Positions 42,358 through 50,600 of a stretch of 64,000 nucleotides of DNA are shown here, in pieces (within the stretch, counting starts at the first letter, position 1; every line of letters starts with the position of its first letter). The position numbers and the translations under genes are program-made. Source of the DNA: a virus; the IMG/VR virus record IMGVR_UViG_3300009129_001478, positions 33,632 through 97,631 of that record; one strand, written 5' to 3'. The notes beneath the pieces are model-generated. The model was not told the origin of the DNA, made no database searches, and saw only the letters and a program-made list of their open reading frames with translations.

Positions 42358-45300
42358 GTGTAAAAAAGCTATTTGACAATAACAAACAAATCGTTACTGT
42401 TGGAAAATTCCTAAAGCTTAGTGCGCCCGATGCCCTGGGTGATGGAATAGAATCCGACGCTCACTTATCTGCATCCATTCAGAAGCAGGATTATTTTCTC
42501 CCCCCAGTTGATTATTCAAAACCAGAAAATTTTGTAAAGTTTGGTTCTGCCGAACAATATTATTCTAATGCCTTCAATTATATTGCCAACTATTATCCTT
42601 ATGATGGATCAATTTTGGAAAGGGTTAGTTTTTATAATAAAATCAATCCTTTAGAAAAATACATTCTTGAGGATTTATATCCAACTTCTACGGGCTATGT
42701 CACCATCGGTGCGGACTATGGCACCGTGACAACAAATGCAACAGGGTATGACTCCTCGTCGGCAGAATATATTCAGATCAAGGGCGGCCCACACTCCGGA
42801 TCCATTTATAAGGAATCTAAAAATAGAACATCTAATCTTGAATTTGGTGGATCCAGCGGAAGCTCTGTTGAATTCTTTCTAAAAAAGAACTCAGCCAGTG
42901 ACGGGATTTCAAGTTCAGAGAAGCAAGTAATATTTGACCTTTGGAATGGTGCCTCTGATACTAGCGCCACAGCCACTGCCATTATCATTACAGACGGCAC
43001 GCCAATTGCTCCCGATGATGGCAAAACCATTATCATAACAAATTATGATGGCACCACCGCTACTTTTACTTTGACAGCCGGCACTCGTTCTTCTACAGAA
43101 ATTGATCGGTCTGCTATTGGCAATGCCAACGATTTCGCCACTGAGATTAAAGCTTCTATGGATTTAGCAGTTGCTGCCGGACTCATCAAGGGCACTGTAT
43201 CTGCTGTAGAAAACGACGCCAACGGCAATCCAAGAATGATCACGATCACTGCTGGATTAGCCGGCACTATCGGGAATAAAGCTGTTTCAGGAACATTTAT
43301 AACTGGTGGCGGCGGAGAATTAGTTTGTAACCCTGCTGGCAACGATCCTGCGAGCGGAAATGGAACACTAGCATTTACCGGCGGCGTTGACGGCGGCTAT
43401 GGTAGAATGAGAATTGAGTTAAGGTCTCCCACCGAAGATCGCTTCTATGTTACCATGTTATCCGGCGCGACGGGCTTTAGCAGTATTCCTGTTCCCACAA
43501 CAGGTAACATAGACATTACTGATGGGGTTTTCCGGAATTTTGCGTTTGTCTTCAACACCTCCGGCTCTATACCGACTTTAGATTTCTTCGTCAACGGTGC
43601 ATGTATCCAAACGGGCATAACTTCTTCAGCCATCAGCGCAATTGGTTTAGTGACCGGCTCAATGATCGGCAACATTGGCGCACTGCGGACAGACATTGAG
43701 GGATCCCCAGGCGCAGCAGAAGGGTATGGTAAACTTTCAGCGTCTATTGATGAATTCCGATTTTGGAAAACAAGCAGGAACGATGAGCAGATTGGCCGAT
43801 ATTGGTTTGATAATGTCGGCGGCGGCACGGATAAATACGATGCCAATGTGGGACTTGGCGTATATCTTAAGTTTAATGAAGGTATAACTCAAACAGCCAG
43901 TGTTGATAAAATTTGTTTAGATTATTCTGGGCGATTGTCAAATGGTACATTCACGGGCTATAGTAACACCTATAGTAGGAATACTGCTTCTGCAATTGAC
44001 TCCCTTAGTTTAGAGTCAGTCAAAGAAGTTGGCGACCCAATCATTAGAACATCCAATCCGCTCTATATTACAACCAAGGCGGACTATGTTTTGACCGGCA
44101 GCAATTATGATTATAATAATAATTCTCGCTTGCTAAATCATCTTCCTAACTGGATAATTGAAGAAGAAGAAAACGGCGAGAATGAAATTGTAAGTGTCAC
44201 GCAAATTTTATCCAGTTATTTTGACACCCTTTATAATCAACTAACTGCTCTCAAAGAATTACGACATCTAAAATATATTAGTGGCAGCGCCACGGGATCT
44301 ATTAATGAGTATCCCTATAATGATCGTTTGGTTGAATCTATGGGACTAGAAATGCCCGAATTCTTCCAAAATGCCGGCACCTTGCAGCAATTCTTAAAGA
44401 GAGATGAACAAATCAATTTTGAGCAGCGACTTGTAGGGGTCAAAAACTCAATTTATAAAAACATCTACAATAACCTTAGTTTTATTCTAAAGTCTAAGGG
44501 AACTGAAAAATCAATCAGAAACTTCATTCGCTGTTTGGGTGTCAGTGAGGAGGTTATAGCCCTCAACACTTATCCGGATAATTCTGACTATGAAATTAAA
44601 AGTAATTATTATTCTACAACAAGCACCAAACGATTTGCAGATTTTACAGGATTTCTAAATCAAGATGATGTAAAGGCAACGGTTTATCAATATCCGGACT
44701 CTTCCAATATAAATTCAAAAGGCTTCGTAACGGGTTCAGTAAATCTAGAAGAGTTTGCTTTTTCTCTCCAAAGTGAAATAGTTTTCCCAAATAAAGATAA
44801 CCCAGAACTCTTGCCTTACGTTATGCCCAGGGTAGTGACATCTTCTTTGATGGGTTTCCATACTCCATTTGATTCAGATCAGACGTCAACCGATATGACG
44901 TGGCAAACAGCCGGTAATGACTATGGACTTCAGGTTTACGCTATTCGTAGCCCAGGAGAATATCCTAAAGTCTATTCTCCCAATTATCGCGTAAGAGACG
45001 CATATTTTGTAGTTAAGGACCGCGCAGGCACTACACTCCTCACGAGTTCTATTTTTAATGATGTATATGATAATCAAAAGTGGAACTTTACTTTATCATT
45101 GCGTCCGAAAAAATATCCATTCGCTGACGGTATAAACGGAGCATCAGTCTCTACGGACGGATACACGCTAGAATTGTATGGTGTAAATTATGACACTGGT
45201 ATAAAAAGAAACAGCTTTTTAGCCAGTGCTGACATGACTTACAACGCCGCGGCACCTATTGTAGAATCTAATAAGAGAGTCTATGTCGGCGCTCACCGAA

Positions 45301-47195
45301 CAAACTATACAGGCAGTCTTTTAACAAGATCTGATGTCCGCGCATCTAGTGTTAGATATTGGACAGATCATTTCCCCACTGGAACCTTGGATCTCCAAGC
45401 CAAGGAGACGGATACACACGGACGCCTAAGACCTTACAGAAATGCGTATTCTTTCCAATCACAAAATCCAAATGTTTATATCCCCCGCATTCAGACTCTT
45501 GCTCTTAATTGGGATTTTGCCGACATTACTGGAAGCGATACGTCAGGACAGTTTACGGTACAAGACATATCTTCAGGATCGGTAGCTGCCGATTATCCAA
45601 GCCAATACCAAAAGGCAATGTTCAGTAACATCAATTTGCGGCAGCATTCTGGACGAGGTGACTTCTTCGCTGCCAGTGCAACACCAGTTCGCAAGGAATA
45701 TGTTTATACTGAAAAACTACAAGTCCCTGAATATGTTGGCGGCGAAGAAATGGTTCAGGCTCTCAATTCCGATGAGCAGACTTTTGGAATTTATACAAGA
45801 CCTGAGACTTTCTACTTTGCCGTAGAACGAAGCATGTATCGCAGTATCTCCAACAGGATGCTTGAATTATTCGCCAGCATTGAGGATTTCAACAATCTCA
45901 TCGGCGAGCCTGTAAATAAATACCGCTTAAACTATAAGCGCATGGAAAAGGTCCGAGAGATATTCTTCCGGAAGGTAAGAAACGATATTCCAGACCTAGA
46001 GAAATATATTGATTATTATAAGTGGCTAGACACTTCAATGAGTCAGGTGATTGAAGAGTTTTTCCCTGAATCTGCTCGCCACGCATCTGATGTTCGTAAA
46101 ATTGTTGAGAACCACGTTCTTGAGCGTCCAAAAATCCAGCATAAGATTTCAATACTAAGAGACCGACACCCCGGCGGCACCCCCGGTCCATCTGGTTCTA
46201 TTAGGGGATCTGTCTGCCTGGATTATCCTGGCTGGGGCAAAAACCATAGACCAATCTCCGGACTCCAAACTCAGAACTGTTTTTGGTGGCAGACAAGAGC
46301 CGAACGAGATGAGCCACCTCTTGTAGTGACTGCCGGCAACCTGCCATCACGCAATGCTGTTCTCAACGCCGCTCAAAAAGATGCAAACTCTCATTCTCTG
46401 ATTTGTTTATCAGCTAACATCATTCCTCCGTATTACGGCGGCATCAATCAGTATCTTAATAAGAAGCGCCGCTTCCGTGATTTAACCTTTGATAGGTTTG
46501 AGCCACTTGAAGATTGCACAGATGAAGATGTTCCGAACGAAAAGAAGAAGATTGCCTTCAGGGCAACCAAAGACGGCACGCTCTACAAAGGCAGCCAGAT
46601 CACACCGTTCACCGCAGTAAGTTCTAGCATCCTTTCAGGTTATAATGCAGAACTTAACAGTTCAGGCTTGACAGGTATCTCTCTTACTAACCTCCACGAA
46701 GACAGTATCCTTCCATATCGTCACAGTGTTCCTATGCAGGGACCGTTCCCTCAACGCTGGGTCGGTGGTATCCAAGCACGTCACAACGCACCATTTAGAA
46801 CAGTAGATCGCGCTGAAGAATACAGTTTAGAGATTACCACCGGCACTGGCTCCATAACAACCTTAACCATAGAAAACCAACCTAAAGGTCAATACCTAAG
46901 AGGGCTGGCTTCCAAATCACCTGTCAACATATCCAATATCAAAACCGTCATTTCTGAACACACCACTCCCGATGGTGTCCGAGTTGTCGGAAACTATTCA
47001 AAATATTATGAAGTCGTACAGGGCAATGATCGCTCAGAAACCAATATGGACTTTGTGTTCAACAACGATCATTACGCCTACAGTATGCCATCAGCATTTC
47101 TAACCCCTCCCGCGCGCAGAACACTAGGATTAACAGGTTCAGCAGATTACCCAGCACCTCGCCAGCGTCAAGCTGTCGCAGCTACTGCAATCTAG
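42354..47195 (+). CDS. large virion protein with LamG-like domain and repeat module B, ending at an in-frame amber codon
   Basis: 1613 residues. A LamG/concanavalin-like fold starts near residue 165 (SVEFFLKKNSA), is interrupted by module B at 204-347, and resumes with GRMRIELRSP, FAFVFNTSG and DEFRFWKTSRNDEQIGRYW. The remaining 1000 residues are beta-rich virion-like sequence. The gene stops with TAG (47193-47195) inside the first strand of module copy C, and the same frame stays open for another 1985 codons. Inference: either a readthrough product or a recently broken single gene of about 3600 codons. Carbohydrate-binding role for the LamG part is likely. Confidence 0.8.
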   Translation: MSVKKLFDNNKQIVTVGKFLKLSAPDALGDGIESDAHLSASIQKQDYFLPPVDYSKPENFVKFGSAEQYYSNAFNYIANYYPYDGSILERVSFYNKINPLEKYILEDLYPTSTGYVTIGADYGTVTTNATGYDSSSAEYIQIKGGPHSGSIYKESKNRTSNLEFGGSSGSSVEFFLKKNSASDGISSSEKQVIFDLWNGASDTSATATAIIITDGTPIAPDDGKTIIITNYDGTTATFTLTAGTRSSTEIDRSAIGNANDFATEIKASMDLAVAAGLIKGTVSAVENDANGNPRMITITAGLAGTIGNKAVSGTFITGGGGELVCNPAGNDPASGNGTLAFTGGVDGGYGRMRIELRSPTEDRFYVTMLSGATGFSSIPVPTTGNIDITDGVFRNFAFVFNTSGSIPTLDFFVNGACIQTGITSSAISAIGLVTGSMIGNIGALRTDIEGSPGAAEGYGKLSASIDEFRFWKTSRNDEQIGRYWFDNVGGGTDKYDANVGLGVYLKFNEGITQTASVDKICLDYSGRLSNGTFTGYSNTYSRNTASAIDSLSLESVKEVGDPIIRTSNPLYITTKADYVLTGSNYDYNNNSRLLNHLPNWIIEEEENGENEIVSVTQILSSYFDTLYNQLTALKELRHLKYISGSATGSINEYPYNDRLVESMGLEMPEFFQNAGTLQQFLKRDEQINFEQRLVGVKNSIYKNIYNNLSFILKSKGTEKSIRNFIRCLGVSEEVIALNTYPDNSDYEIKSNYYSTTSTKRFADFTGFLNQDDVKATVYQYPDSSNINSKGFVTGSVNLEEFAFSLQSEIVFPNKDNPELLPYVMPRVVTSSLMGFHTPFDSDQTSTDMTWQTAGNDYGLQVYAIRSPGEYPKVYSPNYRVRDAYFVVKDRAGTTLLTSSIFNDVYDNQKWNFTLSLRPKKYPFADGINGASVSTDGYTLELYGVNYDTGIKRNSFLASADMTYNAAAPIVESNKRVYVGAHRTNYTGSLLTRSDVRASSVRYWTDHFPTGTLDLQAKETDTHGRLRPYRNAYSFQSQNPNVYIPRIQTLALNWDFADITGSDTSGQFTVQDISSGSVAADYPSQYQKAMFSNINLRQHSGRGDFFAASATPVRKEYVYTEKLQVPEYVGGEEMVQALNSDEQTFGIYTRPETFYFAVERSMYRSISNRMLELFASIEDFNNLIGEPVNKYRLNYKRMEKVREIFFRKVRNDIPDLEKYIDYYKWLDTSMSQVIEEFFPESARHASDVRKIVENHVLERPKIQHKISILRDRHPGGTPGPSGSIRGSVCLDYPGWGKNHRPISGLQTQNCFWWQTRAERDEPPLVVTAGNLPSRNAVLNAAQKDANSHSLICLSANIIPPYYGGINQYLNKKRRFRDLTFDRFEPLEDCTDEDVPNEKKKIAFRATKDGTLYKGSQITPFTAVSSSILSGYNAELNSSGLTGISLTNLHEDSILPYRHSVPMQGPFPQRWVGGIQARHNAPFRTVDRAEEYSLEITTGTGSITTLTIENQPKGQYLRGLASKSPVNISNIKTVISEHTTPDGVRVVGNYSKYYEVVQGNDRSETNMDFVFNNDHYAYSMPSAFLTPPARRTLGLTGSADYPAPRQRQAVAATAI
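42963..43395 (+). repeat. repeat module copy B
   Basis: Opens with ATATAIIITDGTP and closes with GNGTLAFTGGVDGG; lies in a loop of the LamG-like domain. By eye about 80 percent identical to copies A and C over the core. Confidence 0.87.
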
Positions 47196-47600
47196 ATTAC
47201 AGATGGTACACCGATTGGAGCCGATGACGGTAAGACAATCGTCGTTACAAATGATGATTTAACTGTAGCTACTTTCACTTTGACGGCAGCCACACGCTCT
47301 TCTACACAAATTGATCGGTCTGCTATTGGTAATGCTAATGATTTCGCTACTGAGATTAAAGCTTCTATGGACCTGGCAGTAGCCGCTGGACTTCTCAAGT
47401 GTACAGTATCTGATGTTGAGAATGATGCCAACGGCAATCCAAGAATGATTACGTTGACTTCTGCGATTACTGGACAAAAAGGTAATCAACCTGTGGCAGG
47501 AACGTTTATTACTGGCGGCGGCGGAGAGTTAATTTGCAATCCAGCCGGCAACGACCCTGCTGCCGGCAATGGAACTTTGGCATTCACAGGCGGTGATGAC
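47178..47600 (+). repeat. repeat module copy C, containing the TAG codon
   Basis: Opens AATAI-stop-ITDGTPI and closes LAFTGGDDA. The stop replaces a hydrophobic residue (Ile, Phe or Leu in other copies) near the start of the module, so the module spans the junction of two annotated reading frames. Confidence 0.87.
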
Positions 47601-50600
47601 GCAGTTCGCACGAACCAGACAATCTTTACTGACCGATTTGCTGCACCTGGCTCCAAGCAAGATTCTAAACAACAATTTAGGGATGTGAACTCTGATCAGT
47701 TCTCTCCCAACAATGCGCTGCCCTTCAGAAACATGGCAGTACGTCAACCTTATCACAAGGATTTGACTGAACATTCACTGTTTGGCGGTGTTGTTGGTGT
47801 TGCTACTGGTAGTGCTGTTCTTATTACAGATTCCGCGCCAATTGCTGCCGATGACGGCAAAACAATCGTCCTCACCAATTTTGACGATACAACCGTAACC
47901 CTTACGATGACTGCTGCCACAACCTCTGCTACACAGATCTCGCGCGCAGCGTCAGGTAATGCTGATCTCTTTGCTATTGCCATCAAGGCTTCTCTAGACT
48001 TGGCCTTCGCCGATGGGACTTTGAAATCTAGAGTTTCGGCAGTTGAGAACGATGCCAACGGCAATCCAAGAATGATCACCCTGACTTCAAAAGTCGCGGG
48101 AACAAGAGGAAATAAATCAGTATATGGAACATTAATAACCGGTGGTGGCGGCGAAGTAATTTGCAACCCTGCCGGCAATGATCCAGGGCTAGGCAACGGT
48201 ACACTAACCTTCTTGGGCGGAACAGACAAACCTTCAGTACACAAAACCCCAATGAACCGGGTCAACCAACTTCTGATTGACACAACCTTCCCAACGACAA
48301 CTGTCATCACGGGAAGTACATTTGATAATGGTTATGTGACTAGAGCTTTGCCGGCTGCTGACAGATCTCAGTGGACTTCTTATATTTCCGGCTCAGACAA
48401 CGCTTCGGTTTATGGTCAATATGTTGCTTTGCGTTCTCGCTACCCTGCAAACATCTCTTTTGTAACTCAAAGTCTCAACTCTGTTTCAAGCTGGGATTCT
48501 GCCCTTGTCTTTGATTTAGCATATACAAAAAAATTCAAGTGGTCTAAGAATCGTGATTTTGTACCATGGAAGCAAATAAGCAATGGTACAAGCCCATATG
48601 CTAAATTCTATACACAGAAGAACACCTACAATATTCTCCCGCAAGAAATAGAGACCGTGCAGGATGGAACCGGATTATCAATGATTTCCTATGCTGATGG
48701 TTCTCGTGGGACTTTGCCAACTACTGCGCGACAAGTTACAGATAGGAAGGGAAATACTTCTAATTATTATTATTCTGTTTCCCTCAGAGAAGCGCCAATC
48801 ACCTCTAGGTACAAGCCTTTAATCCACCAAATCAAGACCCCACTGGGAACACCGGCAAAAACGTTGGGCGAGAAAATAACTGTAAGTATGAAATACAGTT
48901 ATGGTAACGAGTTGATGGGTTTTGCAAACAGAGAACTCAATCGCCAATTAGATGGTGGATTGAAGTTTTCTTACGGGAAAATAAAAAGACCTTATGAAAT
49001 ACTAAGAGATCAGTTTGTACCACCAACTCCTCGCGTTGTCAATGGTGCAGATCTTATTAAGGTGTTCTCATATCCTGAAACAATTTATCCTAAAGAGATT
49101 TATACATATTTCTCTGGCTCCAGAGCCCGGCTGTCATTTATCAATGATTTCTGGAGGAGTGATATAGCGGTTGCGAGCTATAATGTGGGTGCTTTCACTT
49201 CCTATGTTAACCTTCGGAGCGAAGAAAACAAGCTAGCTTACAATAGGCAGCTTTCCCGCGTTCAAGGAAATTTTGTAACATCCCAGGGTTACGCAGTCCA
49301 AGCTTCAGAACAAACACCATATAATTCATTGGACGCTTCCCATCCTATTGGGACTGGTAATGGCTCTGGGTCCATGTGGCCACTTGATTCATATCTATAT
49401 TCTGATTCTACAGGATCTTTGGTCACGATTTTGACAGCTTCTGCTCCTGTAGTTTTTGCCGATGCGGCAACAATGCCTTGCGGCGAACTAATGATGACCC
49501 ACTATGGAACGATTAATGATAAGGTGACCAATGTTTCTTTCCGCGACGGGACAGCTTCTTATGTTGCTGCAAACATTAATTCAGCACAATATGTGTATAA
49601 TATCCCTGTAACTACTTTCACCGCATACGCAACTCCAGCCGTGCCGGCAAATGCATCAATTACAGCCGTTGAGACCGTGCCAAGTATTTTGGATGGAAAA
49701 ACAATTATAATTACAACAACCACTACTGCTGTGACATTTACATTTGACCAGACAAAATTACCAAGTTCCGCCTTATTGAGGGTTAATGCAACATCTTATT
49801 TCATAGGGTGTAGCGGCGTTAGTACCACAAACGATGTTATAAATGCTATCTATACTTCTGTTTCTTTATGTAAATCAAATGCAGAGATTGATGTAACACC
49901 AGTAAACCCAGGTGCTGTTGGTGCTGTGATGCAGATTGTGGCAGATGTACCCGGCGTGGCAATGAATGGGCAGGCTATTACAGGTACAGGAATTTCCGGC
50001 GGACAATGTACTCAGATCGCTTTTTCTGGCGGCGCTGCTGGCGGAGTTGCGTTCTCGGGAGAACTACCAGAGCCTCGCGCGCCTGGTGCCGCTTATACTC
50101 GCCCGGCTTGGACTGCTGGTCGCGACCGTCGTTATGTTGACGGACCAAGAAGAGGACAAATTGCACAATCCGTATATCCATTTTATGGGTCATACGAGGA
50201 ATATGTATCAGATATTAGATTGGTTGGTAAAGACCATACAATCTTGCCAGAGTTCCGAATCAGCGAGCATGTTGAACAATACAAGAACGAAGGAGCCCTC
50301 TTTGCAGTCATATCAGCAAGTCTTGAAATAACAGGGTCTAATACCAGTAATTTTGACGGAACCAATCCAAGCTTCTATGAAAGGTTTGCCCAAACTGATG
50401 ATATTGAATTCTTGGAAGATTTTATGCCCACTGACGAAGGTGATCGTAATTTCATATTCAATAATTATCCTCGCCACTTTGAGTTGGAGTCAGAAGCCAT
50501 CGTCAAATTATTGCCCTATAGCGGCTTTTACCCGGTAGACAGAACTCTAGATATTGCCTCTTTATTTAGAACGACATATTCCCCAAATGCTGTGTTTACA

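Noticed and set aside
40891-48230. Inteins or introns as explanation of the inserted modules
   Set aside because: No splicing blocks (N-terminal Cys/Ser with block B His, C-terminal His-Asn) or endonuclease motifs are seen; ends are Ala/Thr and Gly-Gly.
47753-48310. Minus-strand frame of 185 codons
   Set aside because: Antisense of repeat module D inside a long plus-strand gene; no ribosome-binding site and similar antisense frames occur in the other copies.
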